Below are positions 18,606 through 28,164 of a DNA stretch of 64,000 nt, one piece after another. Origin of the DNA: Leptolyngbya sp. PCC 6406 (GTDB taxonomy: Bacteria > Cyanobacteriota > Cyanobacteriia > Phormidesmidales > Phormidesmidaceae); the NCBI RefSeq assembly GCF_000332095.2, contig NZ_KI913949.1:3199715-3263714 (forward strand), in the 5' to 3' direction. The position numbers and the translations under genes were made by a program. Position 1 is the stretch's first letter; each line of letters begins with the position of its first letter. A model generated the notes under the pieces. It saw only the letters and a list, made by a program, of their open reading frames with translations. It was not told the DNA's origin and searched no databases.

Positions 18606-20618
18606 ATGGTTCAGACTCCCATTCGTCCCCTTCAGAACGTTTCAGGCACCCCTGAGAAAACCCCATCCAAATTAGAAGGCATCAAAGAGCGCAGTAACTT
18701 CCTCCGGGAACCTCTCGCCACAGAATTACAGACCGACACGACCCACTTCACCGATACAGCGGTACAAATCCTCAAGTTCCACGGCTCCTATCAGCAGGAC
18801 AACCGGGATAACCGGGTGAAGGGCCAAGAAAAGGACTACCGCATGATGTTGCGGACCCGGAATCCCGGTGGCTTTATTCCCCCCGATCTCTATTTGACGC
18901 TGGATGATCTGAGCGATCGCTACGGCTATGGCAACCTGCGGGCCACGACCCGCCAGGGCATCCAACTCCACGGCATTTTGAAACAGGATCTCAAGGCTAC
19001 CGTTGCCGCCATTATTCAAAGTTTGGGCTCTACCCTGGGAGCCTGTGGGGATCTAAACCGCAACGTCATGGCCCCGCCTGCCCCCTTTAAGGACAAGCCG
19101 GAGTATGTGTTGGCGCGGGACTATGCCGACAATATTGCCGATCTGCTGCGTCCCCAGACTGAAGCCTATTACGAGATTTGGCTAGATGGGGAAAAGGCGG
19201 TCACCGTCGAGGAGCATCCCGATGTGGTAGCAGCCCGCGCCAATCACGTCCGAGGCACCACTTTCCCCGATAGTGTGGAGCCCATCTACGGCACCCACTA
19301 TATGCCCCGCAAGTTCAAGATTGCGGTAACGGTGCCGGGGGATAACTCCGTTGATGTTTATACCCAGGATGTGACCTTGGTGGTGATCACCAATGGTCAG
19401 GGAGATCTCCAGGGTTTCAATATTCTGGCGGGGGGCGGTATGGGCCGCACCCATAATAAGGAGGAGACCTTTGCCCGCATTGCCGATGAGATTGGCTATG
19501 TGGATAAGGCGGATATCTATGAGGCGGTGAAGGCTATTGTTGCTACCCAGCGGGATTATGGCGATCGTGTCACCCGTCGCCATGCCCGCATGAAGTATTT
19601 GATTCAAGATTGGGGGGTGGCGGTCTTCCGGCAGAAGGTGGAGGAATACCTGGGTAAGCCGCTGAAACCCTTTCGCCCCCTGCCCCAGTGGGAGCTGCGA
19701 GATTACCTGGGCTGGTACGAACAGGGAGATGGCAACTGGTTTGTTGGCATTAACATCGACAATGGTCGCATCTACGATAATGGCAGCCTGAAACTCCGCA
19801 CTGCCCTGCGGGAAATCGTGCAGCGCTACCGAGTGCCGATGCGGGTCACGGGTAGCCAAAGCACTGTACTTTACGAAATTCAGCCCCAAGACAAGGCGGA
19901 AATCCAGGCTATCCTCACCCGCTATGGCGTGATCGAGCCAGAGGATCTGGATCCCTTGGTGCGCTATGCCATGGCCTGCCCCGCCCTGCCCACCTGTGGC
20001 CTTGCCATCACGGAGTCGGAACGGGTGATTCCCAGCATTCTGGCCCGACTGCGATCGCAACTTACCCAGCTCGGACTCCAGGACGAGCATTTTGTGGTCC
20101 GGATGACGGGGTGTCCCAACGGCTGTGCCCGCCCCTACATGGCGGAACTGGGGTTTGTGGGCAGTGGACCGGAGAGTTATCAGATCTGGCTAGGGGGATC
20201 CCCCAACCAAACCCGACTGGCGCGGGCCTATGTGGAACGGTTGCCGGAGAAGGATCTGGAAACCTTTCTGGAGCCCCTATTGGTCTATTTTCGAGATCAG
20301 CGGTGGTCTGGGGAAAGCTTTGGAGATTTCTGCGATCGCGTCGGCTTTGACGCCCTGCGCCAGTTCTCTGAGACCTACGACCCCACCCAGTACAAACCCG
20401 CCAAGAAGGATCGACGCCACCGCATCGGGATTAGCGAAGATGCCTACGCCCTGCTCAAGTTGGCGGCGGATCGGGAAGGTCGCCCCATGTCCCAGGTGAC
20501 GGCGGATGCGATTCGGGTCTATCTGGCCCAAACTACCGAAGCTCCAGCCACCGAGGCCAGTTCTGCTAGTTTCGCTGAGGCCCCAGCCGCTGATACGACT
20601 GGGGACGGACACCCTTGA
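18606..20618 (+). CDS. sir: Ferredoxin-sulfite reductase with C-terminal RHH-like tail
   Basis: The 670-residue enzyme reduces sulfite to sulfide with electrons from ferredoxin. The siroheme-4Fe4S ligands are in [15 protein letters not shown] (Cys about 458 and 464) and [15 protein letters not shown] (about 503 and 507). The N-terminal repeats ([28 protein letters not shown]) are normal for the SiR/NiR family, and RTRNPGG and the QLHGI pocket favour sulfite reductase. After about residue 595 an extra ~75 residues follow. Their core, [20 protein letters not shown] then [13 protein letters not shown], looks like a ribbon-helix-helix DNA-binding unit, and the end is an Ala/Thr/Glu-rich tail. The stop overlaps the start of cobA, the siroheme-pathway methyltransferase. 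Confidence 0.92.
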   Translation: MVQTPIRPLQNVSGTPEKTPSKLEGIKERSNFLREPLATELQTDTTHFTDTAVQILKFHGSYQQDNRDNRVKGQEKDYRMMLRTRNPGGFIPPDLYLTLDDLSDRYGYGNLRATTRQGIQLHGILKQDLKATVAAIIQSLGSTLGACGDLNRNVMAPPAPFKDKPEYVLARDYADNIADLLRPQTEAYYEIWLDGEKAVTVEEHPDVVAARANHVRGTTFPDSVEPIYGTHYMPRKFKIAVTVPGDNSVDVYTQDVTLVVITNGQGDLQGFNILAGGGMGRTHNKEETFARIADEIGYVDKADIYEAVKAIVATQRDYGDRVTRRHARMKYLIQDWGVAVFRQKVEEYLGKPLKPFRPLPQWELRDYLGWYEQGDGNWFVGINIDNGRIYDNGSLKLRTALREIVQRYRVPMRVTGSQSTVLYEIQPQDKAEIQAILTRYGVIEPEDLDPLVRYAMACPALPTCGLAITESERVIPSILARLRSQLTQLGLQDEHFVVRMTGCPNGCARPYMAELGFVGSGPESYQIWLGGSPNQTRLARAYVERLPEKDLETFLEPLLVYFRDQRWSGESFGDFCDRVGFDALRQFSETYDPTQYKPAKKDRRHRIGISEDAYALLKLAADREGRPMSQVTADAIRVYLAQTTEAPATEASSASFAEAPAADTTGDGHP

Positions 20619-21334
20619 CCCCGGCAGGAAAAGTGTACTTGGTAGGGGCGGGGCCGGGGGCGGTAGACCATTTGACCCTCCGTGCCCATCGGCTCCTGAC
20701 CCAGGCCCAGGCCCTCGTCCACGATGCTTTGGTGGATGAGGCTCTGCTGGATCTGCTGCCCACCCACTGCGATCGCATTAATGTCGGCAAACGGGGGGGA
20801 CAACCCAGTCCCCCCCAGACAGAGATAGATCAGCGCCTAGTCACCCTCTGTCAGCAGGGGTTGCAGGTAGTGCGGCTCAAAAGTGGCGATCCCTTCATCT
20901 TTGGCCGCACCACCTCAGAAATTCAAGCTCTGAAGGCGGCGGGATGTGCCTTTGAAGTGGTACCGGGAATCTCCTCTGCCCTGGGGGCTCCCCTACTGGC
21001 GGGCATTCCCCTGACCGATCCGGTCCTGGGCAGTAACTTTGCCGTGCTGACGGCCCACGACCTCGACCTCCACAACTGGGAAGCCCTGGCCCAACTGGCT
21101 ACCCTGGTCATTCTCATGGGGGGGCGTTCCCTGCCCGCCATTTGCCAACGGTTGATCCACTGGCGCAAACGTCCCGACACTCCAGTGGTGATCATCCGTC
21201 GAGCCAGTCAACCCCAACAACAGATTTGGGAGGGTACCCTACTCACCATTGTCCAGCACACGCGGGGGGAATCCCTCTCGCCCTGTGTCATCGTCGTGGG
21301 GGAAGTGGCGGGGCTGCGGCCCTATGTCCAATAG
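20615..21334 (+). CDS. cobA: Uroporphyrinogen-III C-methyltransferase
   Basis: The 239-residue protein contains [18 protein letters not shown] at the start, [14 protein letters not shown] in the middle and GIPLTDP beyond, the standard SUMT motifs for SAM and substrate binding. It methylates uroporphyrinogen III at C2 and C7 to give precorrin-2, the precursor of siroheme and cobalamin. The start is a TTG at 20615 that overlaps the sir stop (TTGA), so translation is probably coupled. That fits supply of siroheme to the sulfite reductase. The cobK gene at 49428 uses the other branch. Confidence 0.92.
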   Translation: MTPAGKVYLVGAGPGAVDHLTLRAHRLLTQAQALVHDALVDEALLDLLPTHCDRINVGKRGGQPSPPQTEIDQRLVTLCQQGLQVVRLKSGDPFIFGRTTSEIQALKAAGCAFEVVPGISSALGAPLLAGIPLTDPVLGSNFAVLTAHDLDLHNWEALAQLATLVILMGGRSLPAICQRLIHWRKRPDTPVVIIRRASQPQQQIWEGTLLTIVQHTRGESLSPCVIVVGEVAGLRPYVQ

Positions 21335-21355
21335 AGCACAGGGATTAGGGATACA

Positions 21356-21469
21356 TATAGCAGCGGTATTCATCTCAATCCAGTAGGCCCACGGTAGGGG
21401 CGCACGGCTGTGCGCCCTCAGGGATGTACGCAATCCAACCGCATGTCGCTATGGGTCATGTCGCTATAG
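21356..21469. repeat. Palindromic intergenic repeat
   Basis: A stretch bounded by TATAGC and GCTATA. In the middle GGGCGCAC and GTGCGCCC form an eight-base stem around GGCT (about 21400-21417), and GTCGCTAT occurs twice near the right end. It lies between cobA and the protease gene. The ends resemble those of the element at 11310, so it is probably a member of the same dispersed family. Confidence 0.5.
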
Positions 21470-21623
21470 GTATCGAGAAACATTCTCGGTGTTCAGTGGA
21501 AACTGAACCGGAAAAGATGTAGTCATAGGCTATGGGTCTGGAAAGAATCTTGAGAAATTCCGCCAGACCGGACTCCGCGCAAAAGCGCCGTATTTAATAA
21601 GCACAATAGCCAAATCAGACCCC

Positions 21624-23114
21624 ATGAGACGCGATCGCAGAACGATGACTTGGACAACACAGTGTCAAGGCTGGAGTAGGGGTGCGGTTATGCTAGGCAC
21701 CACCCTAGGGCTCACCCTAACCTCAGCGATCGCCCCAGTTACGCCCCACTTGGGCCTTGGTCCCCGTACGGCCCAAGCCCAGGGCGTTGATGAAGCCACC
21801 TCCATTCGGGTCTATCGCCAAGCTAGCCCCGCCGTAGTAGCGGTAGAGGCCAACGGCGGCAGGGGGAGCGGCAGCATTATCACCGCCGACGGCTTGGTAC
21901 TCACCAATGCTCACGTAGTACGGCGATCCCAGGTGGTGCAAGTGCGCCTCCTAGATGGGCGGGAGTTTACCGGCGATGTTGTAGGCTACGGTGACAACCG
22001 TCTGGATCTGGCGGCGATTCGGCTGCGAGGTAATCCCACGGGCCTACCCACCGTCTCCATTGCCCCCACCGGATCGGTGCAGGTGGGACAACTCGCCTTT
22101 GCCATCGGGAGCCCCTTTGGTCTCCAAGGCACCTTCACCACTGGCATCGTCAGCCGTATCGATCGCGATCGCAACCTGATTCAAACCGACGCCGCTATCA
22201 ATCCCGGTAACTCCGGCGGTCCCCTTCTCAACAGTTCTGGGCAATTGATTGGAGTCAACACCTCCATCTTCACCACCGGAGAACAGGGCGGCAGCATCGG
22301 CATCGGCTTCGCCATCCCCACGGACCAAGTCCTTCCCTTCATTACCGCTGTGCGGAATGGCACCGCCGCCACCACCACCAACACCCCCCCCCCACGCCAA
22401 GATCGCCAGCCCACCGCCATCACTCTGAATAGTCAAGTTCAGGGGCGATTAGATAACCGTAGCAATGTACTGCCCGATGGCAGCTTCTTCAATTCCTACA
22501 TTTTTGAGGGACAAGCGGGGCAGCAGATCCAGATCGACATGACCAGCCGCGATGTAGATGCCTACCTAATTCTGGTGGGAACCGACAACAGCGACTTTCG
22601 CCTCGACGATGACGACAGCGGCGGTAACCTCAACGCCCGGATTGTAGCCACCCTCCCCGCCAACGGTAGATACACCATCCTGGCCAACTCCTTTGGCCCT
22701 GAAGAAGAAGGCAGCTATAGCCTACGCCTAAGTACCATCGGCGGCAGTCCCAGTGGTTCTACACCAGGTTCCTCTAGCGGATCCACCGGATCCAACGGTA
22801 GTTTCGTCCTCCGTCGTCAGGGGCGTTTGGATACGGGGGATCAACTCGCTCCCGACAATACCTACTACGATCTGCATCAGTTCCAAGGACGTGCGGGCCA
22901 ACAGGTCATCATCACCCTGGAAAGCGATGAGTTTGACACCTATCTGGCGGTGCTAGATCCAGATAGAAATTCTCTGGCCAGCAATAATGACGCCCATCCC
23001 AATACCACCAATTCCGAGGTGGTGATCACGCTCCCTCAAGACGGCACCTATACGATTATTGTCAATGGATTGCGTCCCAATGACCTAGGAAACTATCTCC
23101 TCATGGTGCGTTAG
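21624..23114 (+). CDS. Exported HtrA-like serine protease with two PPC domains
   Basis: The 496-residue protein has an N-terminal signal region (charged start, then hydrophobic about residues 20-40, with an AQAQG cleavage-like site near 53). A trypsin-like S1C domain follows with His97 (LTNAHVV), Asp128 (NRLDLAAI) and Ser197 (NPGNSGGPLL). The PDZ domains of HtrA/Deg proteases are absent. Instead, after a Pro/Thr linker, two pre-peptidase C-terminal (PPC) beta domains follow, each with the FDTYL/VDAYL plus DD...N pattern (about 265-370 and 390-496), separated by a Ser/Gly-rich linker. PPC domains often aid secretion or substrate binding. A periplasmic or extracellular protease is likely. Confidence 0.88.
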   Translation: MRRDRRTMTWTTQCQGWSRGAVMLGTTLGLTLTSAIAPVTPHLGLGPRTAQAQGVDEATSIRVYRQASPAVVAVEANGGRGSGSIITADGLVLTNAHVVRRSQVVQVRLLDGREFTGDVVGYGDNRLDLAAIRLRGNPTGLPTVSIAPTGSVQVGQLAFAIGSPFGLQGTFTTGIVSRIDRDRNLIQTDAAINPGNSGGPLLNSSGQLIGVNTSIFTTGEQGGSIGIGFAIPTDQVLPFITAVRNGTAATTTNTPPPRQDRQPTAITLNSQVQGRLDNRSNVLPDGSFFNSYIFEGQAGQQIQIDMTSRDVDAYLILVGTDNSDFRLDDDDSGGNLNARIVATLPANGRYTILANSFGPEEEGSYSLRLSTIGGSPSGSTPGSSSGSTGSNGSFVLRRQGRLDTGDQLAPDNTYYDLHQFQGRAGQQVIITLESDEFDTYLAVLDPDRNSLASNNDAHPNTTNSEVVITLPQDGTYTIIVNGLRPNDLGNYLLMVR

Positions 23115-23632
23115 AGCATTGCGATCCCCCTTACCCTTTACGGCCCCCACGCTAAGAGCCGTGCGTCTAAATAAAGTACCGGAAGCATTGATCACTGTAG
23201 GGTGCATAGCGCTAAGGCGCGGCTTCGCCTTTTATGTCGCTTGCGAAACGCGAAGCAATGCACCAATAGGCAATATGGCAATAGGTATCTTATTTTCTTG
23301 CAAACCCCCCTTAGTCCCCCCTTGGCAAGGGGGGAGACCGGAATTGCTCTTGTCCTCCCCCTTGGAAAGGGGGAGGTAGAGGGGGTCAGGCCGGGAATTT
23401 GCATCAAGCAGTGACTTGTGTGTACACCGTAGCCACGCTAAGGGAGGTGCAATCTAATAAAGTACCGACCTAATTTCACGTTCCAGCGTGGGATTAGGTC
23501 AAGACGCTCCAATCGCTGATCGTAAATTGGCTCATTAATCCAAGATTTCTTGACTTACGAAGGCTCTAGACCGGGCACTCATGGCATCATGAGTAACAAG
23601 CAGCATGCAGGGCCGTTGGGCTCCCAGTGCCG
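23115..23632. repeat. Repeat-rich gap with flanking direct repeats and hairpins
   Basis: This gap holds a ~34-bp direct repeat, CACGCTAAG then TCTAA(A)TAAAGTACCG, at 23148-23181 and 23434-23467. Between the copies lie a TAGGGTGCATAGCGC / GCAATGCACC palindrome (about 23199-23270) and two strong hairpins, TCCCCCCTT-GGC-AAGGGGGGA (23315-23335) and CCTCCCCCTT-GGA-AAGGGGGAGG (23354-23376). This is typical cyanobacterial repetitive DNA. The direct repeats may mark an insertion of about 250 bp. Confidence 0.6.
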
Positions 23633-26600
23633 ATGTCAGGTCACACTCCAGAGACGGCTTCTCCCCAAGTTACGCCTGCTGCACCGGCCCAGGCTACACT
23701 CGCCCCATCCCCCTACAACCCAGTGGGGGATGTCTTTGAGCCCCGTCCAGGGCAGATGCTATCCCGACCCCTAGGGCCTACGGTGCCCTCCAGGGGATCG
23801 CAGCTCTGGGAAGAACGCCCCTGGACTTCTGGCTTTGAGCGCCGTGGAAGCACCGCCCCACGGGTCTCCCACGCTCGGGGTTTCGACATTGCCCACATCA
23901 GTATTTTTCCGAAAGCAGCCACCCCTGCACCTCCAGTGCAGCGGCAATGCGATGGCTGCGAGGCGGAGCAAGAGCAAGAGCAAACCCACGACTCGATTCA
24001 GGCCAAGATTGCCATTGGTGCCCCCAATGATCCCTATGAACAGGAAGCGGATCGGGTAGCAGCCCAAGTCATGGCCATGTCCGACCCCGCTCCAATACAG
24101 CGACTAGATACCGAGACCCCGGAGCCGGACCCAGACCAGATTCAGGCCAAGGCGATCGCCGTCACTATCACCCCGGTCCAAGCCAAGTTCCTGCAACGGG
24201 ACGCTTTGCCCGATACGGAAGAGCCCGAAGAGGAAGAGCCGCTACAGGCCAAGCTTCTACAACGGGACGCCTTACTAGAAACCGAGGAGCCGATCCAAAC
24301 CAAGTTCCTGCAACGGGATGCTTTTCTAGAGGATGAGGAACCCCTCCAAGCGAAGCGACTCCAGCGGGAGGCGTTCCCCCAAGACGAAGAACTTCTCCAG
24401 GCCAAACTGCTCCAGCGAGATAGCGCAGGCCCAGAAGAGGAGCCGGTGCAGTTCAAGGCTACGGTGCAGCGATCCGCCAAGGGGGGTTTCACAGCAAGCC
24501 ATGATCTGGAAACTCGCCTCCAACGCAGCAAAGGCGGCGGCATCCCCCTGTCGGAGGATGTCCGCAGCTTCATGGAGCCCCGTTTTGGCGCGGATTTCAG
24601 CCAGGTGCGGGTGCATACGGGCACAGAGGCGGTGCAGATGAACAAAGAGGTGGGGGCGCAAGCCTTCACCCATGGCACTGGCCTCTATTTCAATGCTGGG
24701 AAATATGCCCCCGATGCCGATAGTGGTAAGCAGCTCCTGGCCCATGAACTTACCCACACGATCCAGCAAACCGGGAGCCAACTGCAACGGAAGCCTCACA
24801 AGCTCCAGTTCAAGGTTGCTGATGCCCCTGCCACGGAAAAGGCCGAATCCCAGCCTTCTCCCAACCAAAAGGACAAATCCTCCTCCCAGAAAGCTGAGCC
24901 TCAGTCTTCTCCCAACCAAAAGGACAAACCCTCCTCCCAGAAAGCGGAGCCTCAAGCCTCTTCCAACCAAAAGGACAAACCCTCCTCCCAGAAAGCGGAG
25001 CCTCAGTCCTCTCCCAACCAAGAGGACAAGTCTCCGTCTTCGCAAGCCTCCGAAGAGACAGCCCCGCAGCCGGAGGCAGCCCCGCCAGAACCCGCAGCCC
25101 CAGGGGCCACGGCAGCATCCCAGCCAGAGGAGAATCAACCAGAGGAAAATCCAGGGAATGTTGCCGCTGCTGCCCAAAACTCCGCTGCTACCGCTCCTGG
25201 AGCAGCAGCGGTCAGCGGATCGGCTGTCGGTGCTGCGGCCAGTGCGAGTGGCGCAGTAACACCAGCGGCTGAGGAAAATCCTGGTTTTCAAGCGGTGGTG
25301 GCAGATGTAGGCACTGTCGCAGAAGCAGAACAGGCCCACGAACCTGCCGAGGCCGAGGCAGAAGCCGCCCAAGCCGCAGCCCAGTCCCCTGACAATGAGG
25401 TGGAGAGCCAAGCCGAGGGGCAGCAGGTTGATGTCATGAATCAACAGCCCCCCGGCAGCTTCAACGCCGAAGCTTTTAAGGCGACGCTTTTAGCAAGAAT
25501 TGCAGCGGTCATTCCTGAAACAGAAGAGGCTGCGGACAATTTTGGCAACAATAACGAACTGGACTCCGTTCGTAGCGGCGTATCGTCTCAGGTGGCAACA
25601 GAACAGGAGCAGGCGTCGGGCGCGATTCGTGAAGCCAGCGAAGCGGAGCCCAATACAAGCGGGATTGAACCTCGGGTAGAAACCCCGTTGGTTCCGGCGG
25701 AACCGGGAACCGCGATGACTGAGGTTGGGGCAGAGCGGGCGGCCCCAACGCCGCAACCGGAGGCGGTCGTCTCCGCACCGCTGGCGGCCAATGCCCAATC
25801 TGTTGATCAACAGATGGCGGAGGCCAATGTCACGGAGGAGCAACTGGCCAATTCCAATGAGCCGGAGTTTCAATCAGCCCTAACGGCTCGGGATGAGGTG
25901 CGAACCCATGCCGCTACGGCTCCAGTTGCCTACCGCCAGGAAGAACAAGGCGTTATTGAGCAAACTCAAACCGATGCCCAGGCGGAGAGCCAGCAGCAGT
26001 TGACGGCGATGCATGGCGATCGCGAAGCCATCCTTGGCCAGGTCGTGAACCAACAGACCGACACCCAAACCCAGGATGAGGCCGAGCGGGCAAAGGTCGC
26101 CAATGAGATCAATGGAATCTACGAGCAAACCAAAACCGATGTTGAGGCAACCCTAGACGGTCTAGAGGATGGCGTCACCAGCAAGTTTGATGTGGCGGCG
26201 GAAAAAGCCAAGCAAGCCTTTGAGAACCATGTCAAGCGCAAGATGGATGCTTGGAAGAAGGAGCGCTATGGCGAGTGGTATGACGTGAGTGGATATGGCA
26301 CTCGCGCTTGGGATGCTTTGACTAGTCTTCCTCCAGAGGTTAACGAATTTTTTGTTGAGGGCAAACAGCTTTACATCGACCAGATGGATGTGGCTCTTAC
26401 GGACATTGCCAACCTAGTCGCCGATACGCTGAATCAAGCCAAGGACCGCATTGCCGAGGGACGGCAGCAAATTCACGACTATGTAACCGGCCTGCCAGAA
26501 TCACTCCAAGAGTTTGGCCGGGAAGCGGCGGAGAATATTCAAGCCCAGTTCGATGACCTAGAGGAGAGTGTCAACGATAAGCAAGAGGAGTTAATTGATT

Positions 26601-28153
26601 CCCTTGCCCAAAGCTACAGCGAGGGCATCCAGGCGGTGGATGCGCGCATCACCGAAATGCAGGCGGCCAACCGTGGGCTATGGGATAAGGCCAAGGATGC
26701 GGTCGGGGGAGCCCTCAATACAATTGCTGAACTCAAAAATATGCTCATGGGAGCATTAGCGGGTGCCGCTGGCTCCGTAAATAAAATCATCCAGGATCCC
26801 ATCGGCTTCCTGGGTAACTTGATTGCTGGGGTAAAGCAGGGCTTCCAGAATTTCTCGGCCAAGATTGGAGAACACCTGCAAAATGGTCTGCTGGGCTGGC
26901 TGACGGGTGAGATCGCGGGGGCGGGCATCCAACTCCCCGACAAACTAGACCTCAAGGGCATCTTTACTTTGGTGATGCAGGTGCTGGGGCTGGTCTACAA
27001 CATGATTCGCCAGAAGGTGGCGAAGCTGGTCGGTGAACCCGTCGTCGGCTTCCTAGAGAAGCATTTCGAGATGTTCATCATCTTGAAGAATGAGGGCATC
27101 GCGGGTCTCTGGCAGTACATTCAGGACAAGGTCGGCGATCTCCAGGAGACGGTGATCGGCGGTATCAAGGATTTTGTTAGCAACAGCGTCATCAAGGCGG
27201 GTATTACCTGGATTCTGAGCTTGCTGAACCCAGCCTCGGCCTTTGTCAAGGCATGTATGGCGATCGTCAATATCGTCAAGTTCTTAATCGAACGGGGCAG
27301 GCAGATTGCTGACCTCGTGGCGGCGGTGACGGGCTCAATTTCAGCCATGGCAGAGGGGGCAATGGGGGTTGCAGCGACTGCCATTGAAGGGGCATTGGGC
27401 AAGTCGGTGCCTGTGGTAATCAGCTTTATGGCCAGCCTGCTGGGGCTCGGTGGCATCAGCCAGAAAATTCAATCTATTATTGAGAAGGTACGAAAGCCGA
27501 TCAACAAGGCGATCGGCTGGGTCATCAGCAAAGCGATCGCCTTTGCTAGGAAGCTTGGTTTTGGCAAGGATAAAGAGAAAAATACTGTAAACGAAGTAAC
27601 TGATCCGGAAAAGAAACAAAAGATTCGTGGTGGTTTAACTGCTTTAGATCAAGAAGAGAAAAAGTATACTAAAGAAGGAAAAATTTCTAAGGAGGATGCG
27701 GAGAAGGCTGCTGCCAACGTTAAAGCAACTCATCCTGTATTTACATCAATCACAGTAGTTGATGGAGTAAACACTTGGGATTATGACTATATTGCTCTTG
27801 CTAGAGAAAAGGGAGGGAAAAAACAAGAAGAAGATCCAACTGCTCATCGGGGAAGATTACAGGTTCAGGGTGGAGGTTTAGAACTATCTTGGCCTTGGGC
27901 AAGACCTACGCCACCAAATGCTCAAGAGTCTATTGTCGGTCTTAATAGCTTAAAAAGCCAATTAAATAAGACGGAGCTAAAATTGAGAGACAAAGCTTTC
28001 GAGAAGGCTGAAGCATACATAAACAAATCATCCAAAGGTAACGGAGTAGATGCACCAGTCAGCTTAACTTTTCAGAATGATAACCTGCCAAAAAAAAATA
28101 AAGATGCTCGTGTTGATGTTGAGGTAAAAACAGGTAAGGCATTTGTAAAATAG
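23633..28153 (+). CDS. DUF4157 (eCIS-core) toxin-like effector protein
   Basis: From the ATG at 23633 the protein has 1506 residues. Near residue 115 it carries the IGAPNDPYEQEADRVA block that accompanies DUF4157. Residues ~180-280 are imperfect repeats around LQAKLLQRDA. Residues ~300-385 are the eCIS-core domain, ending LLAHELTHTIQQTG with an HExxH motif. Pro/Ser/Gln-rich repeats (KAEPQSSPNQKDK, four units) follow at ~400-465. After an acidic Ala-rich part comes a long helical trunk (~750-1310), with coiled-coil stretches, hydrophobic helices, and GLGGISQKIQSIIEKVRKPI at its end. The last ~200 residues form an AT-rich tip ending RVDVEVKTGKAFV, not assigned to a family. DUF4157 proteins are known cargo of extracellular contractile injection systems; toxicity is inferred. 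A GTG at 23627 is an alternative start. Confidence 0.85.
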   Translation: MSGHTPETASPQVTPAAPAQATLAPSPYNPVGDVFEPRPGQMLSRPLGPTVPSRGSQLWEERPWTSGFERRGSTAPRVSHARGFDIAHISIFPKAATPAPPVQRQCDGCEAEQEQEQTHDSIQAKIAIGAPNDPYEQEADRVAAQVMAMSDPAPIQRLDTETPEPDPDQIQAKAIAVTITPVQAKFLQRDALPDTEEPEEEEPLQAKLLQRDALLETEEPIQTKFLQRDAFLEDEEPLQAKRLQREAFPQDEELLQAKLLQRDSAGPEEEPVQFKATVQRSAKGGFTASHDLETRLQRSKGGGIPLSEDVRSFMEPRFGADFSQVRVHTGTEAVQMNKEVGAQAFTHGTGLYFNAGKYAPDADSGKQLLAHELTHTIQQTGSQLQRKPHKLQFKVADAPATEKAESQPSPNQKDKSSSQKAEPQSSPNQKDKPSSQKAEPQASSNQKDKPSSQKAEPQSSPNQEDKSPSSQASEETAPQPEAAPPEPAAPGATAASQPEENQPEENPGNVAAAAQNSAATAPGAAAVSGSAVGAAASASGAVTPAAEENPGFQAVVADVGTVAEAEQAHEPAEAEAEAAQAAAQSPDNEVESQAEGQQVDVMNQQPPGSFNAEAFKATLLARIAAVIPETEEAADNFGNNNELDSVRSGVSSQVATEQEQASGAIREASEAEPNTSGIEPRVETPLVPAEPGTAMTEVGAERAAPTPQPEAVVSAPLAANAQSVDQQMAEANVTEEQLANSNEPEFQSALTARDEVRTHAATAPVAYRQEEQGVIEQTQTDAQAESQQQLTAMHGDREAILGQVVNQQTDTQTQDEAERAKVANEINGIYEQTKTDVEATLDGLEDGVTSKFDVAAEKAKQAFENHVKRKMDAWKKERYGEWYDVSGYGTRAWDALTSLPPEVNEFFVEGKQLYIDQMDVALTDIANLVADTLNQAKDRIAEGRQQIHDYVTGLPESLQEFGREAAENIQAQFDDLEESVNDKQEELIDSLAQSYSEGIQAVDARITEMQAANRGLWDKAKDAVGGALNTIAELKNMLMGALAGAAGSVNKIIQDPIGFLGNLIAGVKQGFQNFSAKIGEHLQNGLLGWLTGEIAGAGIQLPDKLDLKGIFTLVMQVLGLVYNMIRQKVAKLVGEPVVGFLEKHFEMFIILKNEGIAGLWQYIQDKVGDLQETVIGGIKDFVSNSVIKAGITWILSLLNPASAFVKACMAIVNIVKFLIERGRQIADLVAAVTGSISAMAEGAMGVAATAIEGALGKSVPVVISFMASLLGLGGISQKIQSIIEKVRKPINKAIGWVISKAIAFARKLGFGKDKEKNTVNEVTDPEKKQKIRGGLTALDQEEKKYTKEGKISKEDAEKAAANVKATHPVFTSITVVDGVNTWDYDYIALAREKGGKKQEEDPTAHRGRLQVQGGGLELSWPWARPTPPNAQESIVGLNSLKSQLNKTELKLRDKAFEKAEAYINKSSKGNGVDAPVSLTFQNDNLPKKNKDARVDVEVKTGKAFVK

Positions 28154-28164
28154 GGATTATTTTT

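Noticed and set aside
19182-20090. Minus-strand frame of 302 codons within sulfite reductase
   Set aside because: The plus-strand frame carries all siroheme motifs; the opposite frame has no known pattern.
24326-25444. Minus-strand frame of 372 codons opposite the toxin
   Set aside because: It is rich in Leu, Gly and Arg because it mirrors the Gln/Glu/Ala-rich repeats of the plus-strand gene. No domain is recognisable.
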